From the NCBI GenBank assembly GCA_947284805.1, contig OX369281.1, positions 7,256,501 to 7,320,500 on the forward strand: 64,000 nt of DNA. The letters run 5' to 3'. This document shows, one piece after another, positions 12,101 through 20,462 of this stretch (its first letter is position 1; every line of letters starts with the position of its first letter). Both the position numbers and the translations under genes were made by a program. The stretch is from Coleophora flavipennella. Lineage: Eukaryota > Arthropoda > Insecta > Lepidoptera > Coleophoridae. The notes beneath the pieces were generated by a model. That model saw nothing but the letters and a program-made list of their open reading frames with translations. It did not search any database and had not been told where the DNA came from.

Positions 12101-15100
12101 CAACCAGGACAGCCAGGAGGACCCGGTCAGCCAGGCTACCCAGGACAACCTGGACTACCAGGAAAACCAGGACAACCCGGACACCCAGGCCAACCTGGAC
12201 AGCCCGGATACCCAGATCAACCAGGACAACCGGGCCAACCAGGAAAGCCCGGATATCCAGCACAGCCAGGTGGACCCGGACAGCCCGGCTATCCAGGACA
12301 ACCAGGGCAGCCAGGAGGATCTGGTCAGCCCGGCTATCCCGGACAACCAGGACAACCTGGTCAGCCAGGTTACCCAGGACAACCCGGACATCCAGGACAG
12401 CCTGGACACCCAGGACAACCTGGCCAGCCAGGACAACCCGGAAAGCCTGGATATCCAGGAAAACCAGGACAGCAAGGTGGTAGTCAGTCAGGACAACCAG
12501 GACAGCCTACTCAACCAGGACAACCAGGAAAACCCGGACACCCAGTACAACCTGGACAACCAGGACAACCCGGTCAACCAGGCTACCCAGGTCAACCTGG
12601 ACAACCAGGACAGCCCGGACACCCAGGACAACCTGGCCAGCCAGGACAACCCGGACAGCCTGGACACCCTGGCCAACCAGGACACCCTGGCCAACCAGGA
12701 CAACCCGGTCAGCCAGGCTATCCAGAACAACCCGGACAGCCTGGATATCCAGTACAGCCTACTCAACCCGGACAGCCAGGCCAACCCGGACAGCCTGGAC
12801 ACCCTGGCCAACCAGGACAACCCGGTCAGCCAGGCTACCCAGGACAACCAGGACAACCAGGACAGCCCGGATACCCAGGATATCCTGGCCAACCGGCACA
12901 ACCTGGGGAGCCTGGTTATCCAGGACAACCAGGACAGCCAGGAGGACCCGGTCAGCCAGGCTACCCAGGACAACCCGGTCAGCCAGGCCACACAGGACAA
13001 CCAGGAAAACCCGGATACCCAGGACAACCTGGACAGCCTGGATATCCAGAACAGCCTACTCAACCCGGACAAACAGGGCAACCCGGACAGCCTGGTCACC
13101 CTAGCCAACCAGGACAACCCGGTCAGCCAGGCTACCCAGGACAACCAGGACAACCTGGGCACCCAGGACAACCTGGCCACCCAGGGCAACCCGGACAGCC
13201 TGGATATCCAGAACAGCCTACTCAACCCGGACAAACAGGCCAACCCGGACAGCCTGGTCACCCTGGCCAACCAGGACAACCCGGTCAGCCAGGCTACCCA
13301 GGACAACCAGGACAACCTGGGCACCCAGGACAACCCGGACAACCTGGATATCCACAACAGCCTACTCAACCCGGACAGCCAGGCCAACCCGGACAGCCTG
13401 GACACCCTGGCCAACCAGGACAACCCGGTCAGCCAGGCTACCCAGGACAACCCGGACAGCCTGGATATCCAGTACAGCCTACTCAACCCGGACAACCAGG
13501 CCAACCCGGTCAGCCTGGTCAACCTGGCCAACCAGGATATCCAGGACAGCCAGGAGGACCCGGTCAACCAGGACAGCCTACCCAACCCGGACAACCCGGC
13601 CAACCGGGCTACCCAGGCGAACCCGGACAGCCAGGGCAACCTGGTCAAGAAGGCTACCCAGGACAACCCGACCAGCCCGGATATCCAGCAGGTTAGCTTG
13701 TCATCATTTTTCGTTTTCAACCGACTTCCAAAAAGGAGGAGGTTCTCAATTTGACTTCGTTGCCCGTTTGTCTGTCTGTCAAGTCCGTTTTTCTCAGGAA
13801 CGCGTAAAGGTATCAATTTAAATTAATATAAAAAACTTAAGTCTAATTCAGGGTAGGCTCGAACCCATCAGTGGGGACGTATATGAGCTGATATAATGAC
13901 TTAAAAGTCTCCAGGAGGCCCGCGTTTCCATACAAACGTAGTTCCGATTTCATACAAAAGGTGCGTGCCGTATTGAATCCAAACTTTGCTAATATGCTGA
14001 GTAGACACCTAACGATGTTTGTAATTAGTTTTCATCGTAGTAAATAAAAACATAACTAAACAAAGGCTAAAATTCGTTTTGTACTGATAGTTTGAAACTG
14101 CTCTTATTTTTTTCCGTTTTATGTTAGTACCTCAAAAACTAATTACAAACATCGATATATGTCTCCTCTATATATTCGCAAAGTTTGGATTCAATCCATT
14201 ATGCAGTTTTTATATTAAAACGGAACTACGTTTGTATGGAAACTAGGGCCTCCTGGAGACACTTAAGTCTACGATCTTTTGAATCTTAAAAGCTGACTTA
14301 GAAAAGTCACAGCAATAAAAAGAAAAGATACGAGTACGGCTATTTACTCGTATGTCACATTATTATTTTAGCCGAAAGACGTCCACTGCTAAACAAAGGC
14401 CTCCCCCAAGGATATCCACGACGACACTGCGATCGCCAACCCGCCTGCCATAAGGGCAAAACCCCCCAAAATAATATACACATGTCACATATTTGCAAAT
14501 CAAAACCTATAGGGGGTAGGTACATCACGTTGACGTAGATTACATTTGGCAAAAAGCAAGGTCCACAGCACGAGTAAAGGAAGAAATCTGAAAATTGTAA
14601 ATCACATTTTAAAATTTTGCTATCACCTTAACAAACTTATATTTGCAGTCGGAGAATTGACCATGACGTATTTCGATGTATGGGTGAACATTTTTTCAAC
14701 TACGAAGTTAATTTTCTCCTTCAGTCCTATTGTTGTATGACCTATAGGAACCTACTCGTTGTTGCTATTTGTAGGGTATCGTTCCAAAATGTGTTTCGGT
14801 ACGGAACCCTCGGTGCACGAGACCGACTGGCACTCGGCCGGTTTTTTTCTTAATAATTACTTTCACTACATTCGGTGTCTTTAGAGTTTTGCATGTAATG
14901 TCACCTGTTAATGACTATGAGATGGCGTTTGGAAACTTCGGAAGAAGTAGTTATTATTTTTTATGAAACCGAATATTTTTCTATGAAGGAATGACACCTA
15001 TTTAAATTAGCCTGGAAAGTAAGACATTATCCAAATACGAAAGTAGGAAAGTAAAATAGAAGTAAAATAGGAAAGTAAGACATTATTCATCAAAATCATT

Positions 15101-16032
15101 AGAGCCGTTGCAATCGTGTTTCTAATATCTTTTGACTTTAAGGAACATCGTCAACAATAAGGGTATTTTTTTCAACCTTGGGTTTTCTATCGTTTGGGAA
15201 TAATTGACGTCAAAAATTACGAAAATCTGTAATATTACCGCCTTAATTTTGTGAGGGTTCGATAATTTTAAATATATTTTTTTGTTAATTTAGGGGGGTT
15301 CAAAATGTAAAAAAATATCATATTTCAGCCTTTTCGAAAAACTCGCGAGGTCTACAGCTCACAGAGCAACCTAGTTTAAACTATGGACTACCTACACCTT
15401 AGTTTATCTTACCTTTATTAAAATAATCCTCTCTTACAGGTGGTGATTCTGAAGGCCAACCCACCGGCACAGGCGTTCAGCCGCCTCCAAACACACCATC
15501 CGGACAAATGCCGCCTTTCCCCATCTACGTCATACCCTATCCATTGCCCATCGTGCCGAGCCCTGGCCAGTGCCCTTGCTACCTCCTGAACCCTGGGCAG
15601 AATAATTCCACTGCAGTGTCGCAACAGGGACAAACCCAGCCACCTAGCAACCAGGCGTCTCAAGGATACGCTCCCTACGGCATCATCGGATTCCTCCCGG
15701 TAGTCTTCGTTCCCTATTGCCCAGGGAACAACACGATGCAATCAGCACAGCAGAATTTCCCTAACGCCGTCCCAGTGCCGTATAACTGCGGCCAGTGCCA
15801 AGCTCAGGCGGCTGCTTCCAGAGACATTTACAGATACATAGGCAGAGCGAACGGAGGCCGTAGCGCGGATTTCGGAGACTTAAAGGAAATCCGATCTCTG
15901 ACGGAACTGGAGAATTTACTAAGGCACGAGATAAAGCCAATGAAGAAAAGTCTCAGGAATATATCAGCACATCCGAAAATACTCGATGAACCGAAAAACG
16001 ACGTTAAATCTAGCGACGAATCTCAAAGCTAG
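19..16032 (+). CDS. Collagen-like Gly-X-Pro repeat protein, 3' part of gene (5 exons joined)
   Basis: Gene model joining 19-105, 2294-4750, 7844-7915, 11586-13691 and 15440-16032; 1,770 residues are readable and the 5' end lies before the window. Every intron is GT-AG and cuts a glycine codon after its first base (G|GT or G|GC), so all joins keep frame and each internal exon is a multiple of three. The product is almost entirely Gly-X-Pro triplets, X being mainly Gln, Tyr, Lys, Thr or His, followed by a non-repetitive C-terminal domain with five cysteines. In animal collagens Pro in the third place is the prolyl-4-hydroxylase substrate, so a triple-helical extracellular, cuticular or silk-type structural role is inferred. 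The specific family is not recognised. Alternative: a disordered Pro/Gly-rich secreted protein that forms no triple helix. Confidence 0.85.
106..2293 (+). other. Intron of collagen-like gene
   Basis: AT-rich, with no coding signal seen. It holds a fragment of a dispersed repeat near 220-265 (GGAGGAGGTTCTCAATTCGA, also met at 13733 and 36640), a 33-base unit repeated twice at 691-757, and at 2043-2130 a fragment of the fold-back family that is intact at 20463-20694. Confidence 0.6.
2294..4750 (+). CDS. Large repeat exon of collagen-like gene (818 codons of Gly-X-Pro)
   Basis: Starts after an acceptor TGTAG at 2289-2293, completing a split Gly codon, then reads SASSPGYPGKPGQPGYPG and onward in unbroken triplets. 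It ends at the donor CAG|GTACCT. If the intron were retained, a TAA at 4756-4758 would stop translation two codons later. Methionines upstream of 2294 in the same frame do not give a signal peptide, so this is treated as an internal exon. X is mostly Gln/Tyr, with recurrent GKPGTP modules; a few triplets carry Ala in place of Gly (PAQPG). Codons are dominated by GGA and CCA. The polypyrimidine tract is weak, the least certain point of this exon. Confidence 0.85.
2671..3822 (+). repeat. 576-bp tandem duplication inside the repeat exon
   Basis: The marker GCACAACCCGGTCAGCCAGG occurs at 2671, 3022, 3247 and about 3598, a spacing of 351, 225, 351. The array is therefore one 576-base unit (192 codons, 64 triplets) present twice, at 2671-3246 and 3247-3822. 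The copies are close to identical; one visible difference is PGQPGGPGQPEYPG against PGQLGGPGQPEYPG. It looks like recent unequal crossing-over. Confidence 0.75.
4962..5700. mobile_element. Fold-back element with arms of about 300 bp
   Basis: The left arm (about 4962-5265) is the imperfect reverse complement of the right arm (about 5385-5700). Matching landmarks include GTTGAGAGGACAAATGGCA with its counterpart near 5640, TTAAATATGTCGGTCTGCC near 5610, TACTAGTTGTACTCATGACA near 5485, and CCTGCCGGAGC near 5385. Only about 120 bases lie between the arms and they have no ORF. The long imperfect inverted repeats suggest a non-autonomous DNA element; the superfamily is not determined. Confidence 0.75.
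6160..6540 (+). repeat. Dispersed AT-rich repeat interrupted by a SINE-B 3' end
   Basis: Related to 19480-19770 and 24360-24985, sharing TTGTTTTCGAGAAATTTTGC, AATTAATGCCAAAAA and GAATTGAATATTGTCATTTG. At 6415-6476 it contains, on the minus strand, a 5'-truncated SINE-B tail (CACAATTGGTAAACCCTTG, then CTCACCTGGTGGTAAGTGAC) that is absent from the same place in the 24.5-kb copy. Confidence 0.6.
7487..7602 (-). mobile_element. LINE 3'-end fragment (endonuclease/RT family)
   Basis: Reads CGTCCACTGCTGGACAAAGG, CCTCCCCCAAGG, ACGACGACCGGTCCTGCGCT, which is antisense to the end of the element's ORF. The opposite strand gives the C-terminal consensus of this LINE (RSSW, S/G-G-R, FV..QW-like). The ATC-repeat end lies at 7490-7505. 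It is severely 5'-truncated. Confidence 0.7.
7844..7915 (+). CDS. Short exon of collagen-like gene (24 codons)
   Basis: Lies between the acceptor TTTTTGACAG (ending 7843) and the donor G|GTAAAA at 7916. It encodes KPEHPGQPGYPGQTGQPGQP and then GGP in the same phase-1 frame. It is exactly 72 bases, so inclusion or skipping is frame-neutral. The repeat content and matching splice phase support it strongly despite its size. Confidence 0.82.
7999..8820. mobile_element. 'GTTCCGTACC' repeat family member
   Basis: Begins TAGGGTTCCGTACCTCAAAA, passes through CGTCTGTCTGTCTGTCAAGA, and ends near GGAACCCTTGGTGAGC and ACTCGCACTTG, the usual arrangement of this lepidopteran dispersed family. No intact ORF is seen and the class is not assigned. 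8821-9086 shows nothing recognisable. Confidence 0.5.
9087..9780 (+). repeat. Three degenerate copies of a unit of about 130 bp
   Basis: The landmarks CATCTCCTGGAATC, GCAGGATACCCAACT and GTATCGTGTTTGAGCTCATT recur in diverged form at 9130-9205, 9590-9670 and 9720-9775. The SINE at 9226-9535 separates the first copy from the others. Confidence 0.55.
9226..9535 (-). mobile_element. Variant SINE with alternative 3' half
   Basis: On the minus strand, a tRNA-like head (from 9535 downward: GCGTCGGTGGCTTAATCGGC, B-box-like GGTTCAAATCC) leads into the body GAAGGAAAACATCGTGAGGA shared with the common SINE. From about 9370 downward the sequence is different and matches 51435-51580 instead. The common SINE tail is absent. 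Confidence 0.65.
10366..10608. mobile_element. GC-rich element with direct repeats and a perfect palindrome
   Basis: The direct repeats ACTCAACACTGTAGGAAGAG occur at about 10368 and 10586 and enclose a GC-rich core, unlike the AT-rich surroundings. Inside, ACTGTGCGGGGAGGCGAG and its exact reverse complement flank a five-base loop at 10481-10521. There is no credible ORF. The class is unknown. Confidence 0.5.
11586..13691 (+). CDS. Second large repeat exon of collagen-like gene (702 codons)
   Basis: Acceptor TCTTACAG at 11578-11585, donor CAG|GTTAGC at 13692. Open throughout in the frame of the neighbouring exons, starting QPAQPTQPGQPGQPGQPGKP. It contains more His in X (GHP) and recurrent QPTQPG interruptions, where Gly is replaced and the triplet register is briefly broken. 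The last part is a higher-order array with YP(E/V/Q)QPTQPG markers at about 12755, 13055, 13213, 13358 and 13475. Intron retention would stop at the TAG at 13694-13696. Confidence 0.88.
13845..13898 (+). mobile_element. 5'-truncated SINE-A (last about 54 bases)
   Basis: AATTCAGGGTAGGCTCGA to GACGTATATGAGCTGATATA is the 3' end of the common SINE. It is preceded by ACTTAAGTCT at 13835-13844. The matching target-site copy follows but is split by the MITE: ACTTAA at 13899-13904 and GTCT at 14267-14270. Confidence 0.75.
13905..14262. mobile_element. Fold-back MITE with TTAA target duplication (358 bp)
   Basis: TTAA at 13901-13904 and 14263-14266 flank inverted ends (AAGTCTCCAGGAGGCCC and, on the opposite strand, GTGTCTCCAGGAGGCCC). 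The arms continue inward through TCCATACAAACGTAGTTCCG and AACTAATTACAAACATCG. TTAA duplication is the mark of the piggyBac superfamily, so a non-autonomous piggyBac-type MITE is inferred. Confidence 0.75.
14358..14432 (-). mobile_element. LINE 3'-end fragment
   Basis: AGACGTCCACTGCTAAACAA, GGCCTCCCCCAAGGATATCC, ACGACGAC: a diverged, strongly truncated copy of the same LINE tail as 7487-7602. 14433-15104 otherwise shows only the end of the host repeat. Confidence 0.55.
15440..16032 (+). CDS. Last exon of collagen-like gene: C-terminal non-repeat domain
   Basis: Acceptor CTCTCTTACAG at 15429-15439; stop TAG at 16030-16032. It encodes 196 residues starting GDSEGQPTGTGVQPPPNTP. Two hydrophobic proline-rich segments (MPPFPIYVIPYPLPIVP followed by CPC, and YGIIGFLPVVFVPYC) are followed by VPVPYNCGQCQ, then a charged, probably helical tail (ELENLLRHEIKPMKK). 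Five cysteines (CPC, PYC, NCGQC) could cross-link chains, and several N-X-S/T sites are present. The role may be like a collagen C-propeptide or a silk C-terminal domain, that is chain association or storage. That is inference; the fold is not recognised. Confidence 0.88.
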
Positions 16033-16405
16033 AAAGAAATTAAGTTAAACAATAAATTTAGTTTATAAATTAATTTACGCATAATGATGTTTTGAAATTG
16101 TCCGATAGAAACTCTTGGACAGTTTCAAAATGATGTCTTAAAGACGTTAAAGCAAAGGCGCACTAATTATTTATTCTCATTAATTACATTTTATTGACAC
16201 AAATCAGAATTTAGCTGTAAGTAATCAGAAATGACAAAATATTATGTTCATATGCGCATCTCTTCTGTATGTAATATTTACAAACTATTTTCAAATCTTA
16301 TTCACTATAGACTTGTAGTACATATGAGTGACTCAACTTCATTTTATTTAACTTGATAAGTATTTAAATTATGTAAATAGCGCAGTGTCACTCAAATGTC
16401 TATTT

Positions 16406-16411
16406 AATAAA
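16406..16411 (+). promoter_or_regulatory. Candidate poly(A) signal of collagen-like gene
   Basis: AATAAA, about 375 bases after the stop. An earlier AATAAA near 16051 is only about 20 bases past the stop, so the later one is the more likely main signal. Confidence 0.5.
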
Positions 16412-16860
16412 TCTCTAATGAAAAAATATGTATGCTGTTTTTCTCAATATTTGATAAGCGACATCAATAAAACTGACCATAAATAACGAATTTCGAAGCT
16501 ATCCTATGGTTATTTTTTAAATCCTTATTTAATTATTTTTTTAATATTCTTGTCATGGAATCTAAGTGGTAGTTGTAATACGGTGTTTCGTGAACCAAAG
16601 AGTTACTTTGACAGAGGTAGAAAGACGGATTTAAGCCACCAATATTATTTATGTAAGTTTTCCTGAAAACTGTAGAGCACCCTATTATTATTTTTTATTT
16701 TTAAGTGTAAAACAAAATCAGTTGACAGTACCTTCTGAAATAAAATAAACTGTACACAGCCCGCACTAAACTTTCTCGACAATATTTTTATTATGATTTT
16801 TATATACAAAGATTAAATTTTAAAAAAAAATATGACAAATTCTTGTTGCATGACCAAATA
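16412..16860. other. Intergenic, nothing recognised
   Basis: AT-rich sequence after the collagen-like gene. No ORF, tRNA or clear repeat is seen. Confidence 0.5.
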
Positions 16861-17034
16861 CAGTGTAAACTCTATATAGCGACACTCAAGGGATTGGGCA
16901 TTTTGTGACGTTATTGAAAGTTTTCGTTATACAAAGAGAAATTAGCGTTAAAGTAAACCAATTGGAGCCAGAAAATTTTGACGCTTCAAAGAGTGAATCG
17001 TTATATCGAGTGACGTTATACAGAGTTTCCACTG
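16861..17034. mobile_element. 174-bp pogo/Tigger-like MITE
   Basis: Starts CAGTGTAAACTCTATATAGC and ends TATACAGAGTTTCCACTG, inverted termini flanked by TA on both sides. A second copy of exactly the same length is at 49877-50050. CAGTG termini with a TA duplication are typical of the pogo/Tigger branch of Tc1/mariner. It is non-autonomous. Confidence 0.75.
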
Positions 17035-17224
17035 TATATACTTATTCGTACAATTTAATAGCTCCAACCACTAGTTAGTAAATTGAAAGTTTCAATTTCG
17101 TTTGTAAGAGAACCATACAAGCACGTATTTTCCTAGACCAATGGGTATTACGTAATAGACAAACTAATCAATTACGACGTGAGAAGTTTCGTCAAAATCG
17201 TTAGAGCCGTTTTTGAAAAAAAAC

Positions 17225-18215
17225 TGCCAAGTGCGACTTGGGGCCACACAAACAGGGTTCCGCACCAAAACTTTATTTACCAACAGAATAAGACGTCTCA
17301 CCACATACTTTGCTGTAGGTAATTAGGGGTCTACTTATTCTGGACTATATAAATTTCATTTTTCCTGTATGAAATGAAGAATTTAAGATTTTCTCATAGA
17401 TTTTCCTGTGATCTATGCATTCAACCTCATGTACTGTAAAAATTTCAAGTTTTTAGGCCCAGCAGTTTCGGAGATAAGGAGGGGAATGACCAAATTCGCC
17501 TATTTTTTAAAATAACTTCAAATCTATTTATCTTTGAGTAATATTTATCTTTGGGTTGGTGTGAGAATCTCAAACATATATTAAAAAATATGTTTAAGAT
17601 TCTCACACCAAGCCTTTTTATTTGTTAAGTCACACAATATATTTTGAAACTTATTTTTATATTTTCTAATTTACCTCCAAAAAGTGGCCCCGATGTTTAA
17701 TATGCATTTATTTACATTACACGTCCGTCTTTGGATCACTGATTAACATATATGTACCAAATTTCAACCCAATCGGTCTGGACTACAACTGGACAACTAC
17801 TGGTATTGTAGTTTCCGAGCACATTGCCTATGACATACACGGACGGACAGACAGACACAAGAGTGATCCTTTAAGGGTTTCGTTTTTTGGTACTTTAAAT
17901 AAATAAATATAAATATTCTGGGACAAATCACACATGGTCATCTGGCCCCAAAGCAGGATTCCCTGTGTTATGGGAACCAGAGACTGATATACATACTTAT
18001 ATACGTTTAAATACATACATATATAGATATTTAACATCCAGACACAGAGCAAACAAATCTGCTCATCACACAAATGCTTGCCCTGGGTGGGGATCGAACC
18101 CACAACTCTCGGATCAGTAGTCAAGAGCACTAACCACTGAGCCACCGAGTCAGTCAGTTTGGCTGGTTAGTTTCCTTTAAAGGTACGGAACCATAATTAA
18201 CAGTTTTTGTCGTAT
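17225..18215. mobile_element. 'GTTCCG' family element interrupted by SINE-C
   Basis: Starts with GCCAAGTGCGACTTGGGGCC and AGGGTTCCGCACC. It contains ACGGACGGACAGACAGACAC near 17840, and resumes after the SINE with AAAGGTACGGAACCATAA at 18180. A 24-base-arm hairpin (GGTGTGAGAATCT and its reverse complement) lies inside at 17556-17609. Confidence 0.55.
17897..18155 (-). mobile_element. SINE-C, tRNA-related
   Basis: On the minus strand: head GACTCGGTGGCTCAGTGGTT, then AGTGCTCTTGACTACTGATC and B-box-like GTGGGTTCGATCCCCACCC. The 3' end is a TTTA-type tail (AAATAAATAAATA on the plus strand). A nearly identical copy is at 41951-42212. It ends in simple repeats and lacks an acceptor stem, so it is a SINE and not a tRNA gene. 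Confidence 0.8.
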
Positions 18216-18337
18216 GACAGCGAAGTTCGGTTTGAGGGTACGAAGACACTTTTGATAATCCCTCGATGAAATAAGTTAAAACTCATTACAAAGGTCCCAA
18301 TCTGAATAAATTTGTTTATTCTGATGGTAGTACAGAA

Positions 18338-18437
18338 GCCAGCACATCAAGCTAGACACTCGTAGTGCGATTCTAATCCTTACGCATACGGCATAAGAAC
18401 GGTACAAAGTCCAAAGTGTACAGCTTGATGTGCTGGC
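18338..18437. mobile_element. MITE of about 100 bp with 16-bp inverted ends
   Basis: Ends GCCAGCACATCAAGCT and AGCTTGATGTGCTGGC. The core GTGCGATTCT, GGCATAAGAACGGTACAAAG is shared with the copy at about 42626-42720. Confidence 0.65.
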
Positions 18438-18556
18438 CACTGTACAATAAAGAGTTATTTGAGTTTGATTTAGCCTTCAGAACCAAGCGTGACAGACGGA
18501 CGCACGGGCTCACGGACGGACGGACGGTATTGAGATATTCTGTTTTTCGGTATGTA

Positions 18557-18774
18557 TCACACTATAATATTATAAAGGCGAAAGTTTGTGAGTGTGTATG
18601 TTTGTTACTTCTTCACGCAAAAGCTACTGAACGGATCTGGCTGAAATTTAGTAGGTAGACAGATTAGGACCTGAATTAACACATAGGCTACTTTTTTTGC
18701 GGCTCGCGCACTGCGCACCCTCGAAAAGTCATAAAAACGTTGTCCACGCGGGTGAAGCTGCGGGAAACAGCTAG
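18557..18774 (+). mobile_element. Non-autonomous Helitron (218 bp)
   Basis: Begins TCACACTATAATATTATAAA, preceded by A, and ends GCGGGTGAAGCTGCGGGAAA then CAGCTAG, followed by T. A-TC...CTAG-T with a GC hairpin before the end is the canonical Helitron structure. The interior GCGAAAGTTTGTGAGTGTG is typical of lepidopteran copies. Confidence 0.8.
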
Positions 18775-18998
18775 TTAATGATAAAGAACACAATTATACG
18801 AAAATCGGGAAAACTTTTTTTGCGATAGCAATTATTTCCTCTACCCTAATTCAAAGTATATACATTAGTACTATCGTACCTACAAACTCGTACATACGTA
18901 AGTACCGTACTACGGGGCCCGGAGTCGAGAGAGTAACAATGTTCGTTAAACAGCCAGATCTGGCAGTTTGTCGCGTGAGAGGTTAATACTGTTTTTAG

Positions 18999-19330
18999 TT
19001 AAGGCCAGGCATTGATTGGAACAGTTGTCTCTGTCTTTTTCTTTACGTGTAAAGAGTAAAGAAAATAATCACACTTTTTCACTTTTTAAATAGTTTTTCG
19101 TTGCAATAAAAAACAACAATGAAAGTATAAAAAATAATAACATTTCTCACTTTGTATTAACATAACAAATATTGTTGTATTTTTTTAAAAATTTATACTT
19201 CAAAATATTAGTCATATCATAACTGAAGTTGAAAGTAACGGTGTAGACCTATCTTTCTTGGGTTTTCTATCGTATAGGAGTAATTGACGTCAAAAATAAC
19301 GAAAGTCTGTAATATTACTGCCTTATACGA
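18999..19330 (+). repeat. Dispersed repeat, family also at 6867, 15105 and 29750-30515
   Basis: Contains AGGCATTGATTGGAACAGTT, TTTTTCTTTACGTGTAAAGA, then GGTTTTCTATCGTATAGGAG and TAATTGACGTCAAAAATAAC. The 29.75-30.5 kb copy is in reverse orientation and carries the TTAA MITE. Class unknown. Confidence 0.6.
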
Positions 19331-19770
19331 CTCAACCCAAGCAGGTGGATCCATGATAAAATAATATCGAACGTGAGATCATTCATATCAATGCGGTCTT
19401 CGACGCGGCGCGTCGTCAGTTACGTTGAGACCGAACGCCCGATTCTCGATTTTTACATGTTTTCATTACTTTTCGTCACAAGCTTAAAAAAATGTGTTCT
19501 ATTAAATTGGAAGGTGTTATAGTCGCCGATTTTGTTAGTTTTATTTCATTCAACATAAACTGTTGGTTTTCGAGAAATTTTGCAATTAATGCCAAAAAAT
19601 TTTGATGTAAAAAAATATTATGTACATGATATTTTTTTAACAACAAAATTAGTAATATTTTTATATTTGTATTCAATTTAGTAGATATTATCATTATTTT
19701 AGTATATTTTTTCCATAGCGATTGCTTTACGCAGTATTTCAATAATTCGAATTGAATATTGTGATTTGTC
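19320..19770 (+). repeat. Dispersed repeat shared with 24186-24985
   Basis: CGACTCAACCCAAGCAGGTG, ACCGAACGCCCGATTCTCGA, TTTTACATGTTTTCATTACT and GGTTTTCGAGAAATTTTGCA have counterparts in the same order at 24.2-24.5 kb. Confidence 0.6.
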
Positions 19771-19790
19771 GAAGTTCAAAAACACATTGG

Positions 19791-20060
19791 CACGTGGCAG
19801 GATTCGAAAAACGACCTCTCGGACATGAGCTGGCGGCCCTAACCGTTACGACACTGACACTCTTAGGTACGTTTATCCGACGCTCTTACGGTGAAGGAAA
19901 ACATCGTGAGAAACCTGCACATTCCTGCGAAGAAACTCGAAGGTTGTGTATGAAGTCAACCAACCCGCACTGGGCCCGCGTAGTCGACTTAGGTCCGATC
20001 GCCCTTATTCAGGGTAGGCTCGAGCCCCTCGGTGGGGACGTATATGAGCTGATATGATGA
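19791..20060 (+). mobile_element. SINE-A with inverted head
   Basis: The first part (ACATTGGCACGTGGCAGGAT to GGCCCTAACCGTTACGACAC) is the reverse complement of the SINE head. From about 19865 the body runs forward (GTACGTTTATCCGACGCTCT, GGTGAAGGAAAACATCGTGA) to the usual tail GACGTATATGAGCTGATATG. The head and body of one copy are therefore in opposite orientation. Confidence 0.7.
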
Positions 20061-20230
20061 TTGTTATTTGACCCACACTAGGGCTTTAACATTGCAAACC
20101 GGACCCTTCCATCCCAATGATCAAATGAAACAAGAATTGATTAGATTTTTAAATTTCACTATTGAGTACTGTCAACGTGTTTTGATTACCCCCTTGCAAG
20201 AATTGCAAGATACAAGATATAAGCAAATTA

Positions 20231-20432
20231 TACATATTAGTACTAACATACAGTATGGACACTCCCTGCCGCTCTCTAGATTGCGACCTCACCCCCTCGT
20301 CACCCAGATTGATAAAGATGGGTTACAGTTTGGTTGTCGAACATACAAGATTTCGCCGCCATTTTGTTTGTTCCGTCATTCGTTTGTTGAAATGTCATTT
20401 CTGGCCTGTAGTGTGAAGTGTCCAAGGTGTGA
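20231..20432 (+). repeat. R200 dispersed repeat
   Basis: About 200 bp: TTAGTACTAACATACAGTAT, GGACACTCCCTGCCGCTCTC, CGCCGCCATTTTGTTTGTTC, ending AAGTGTCCAAGGTGTGA. Other copies: 22299-22524 (minus), 28281-28484, 28699-28900, 43262-43437, 44697-44850 (minus). The ends GGACACT and AGTGTCC are short inverted repeats. Class unknown. Confidence 0.7.
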
Positions 20433-20462
20433 TATAAGTAAATATAATACTTCATTTTTATA

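Larger units (their letters stand above)
13692..15439 (+). other. Intron of collagen-like gene, filled with nested repeats
   Basis: Holds a dispersed element (about 13715 to 14850, ending GGTACGGAACCCTCGG then CGGCCGGTTTTTTT) into which were inserted a 5'-truncated SINE (13845-13898), a TTAA MITE (13905-14262) and a LINE tail (14358-14432). 15105-15265 is a copy of the 18999-19330 family and carries the empty site of the MITE at 29836. Confidence 0.65.
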
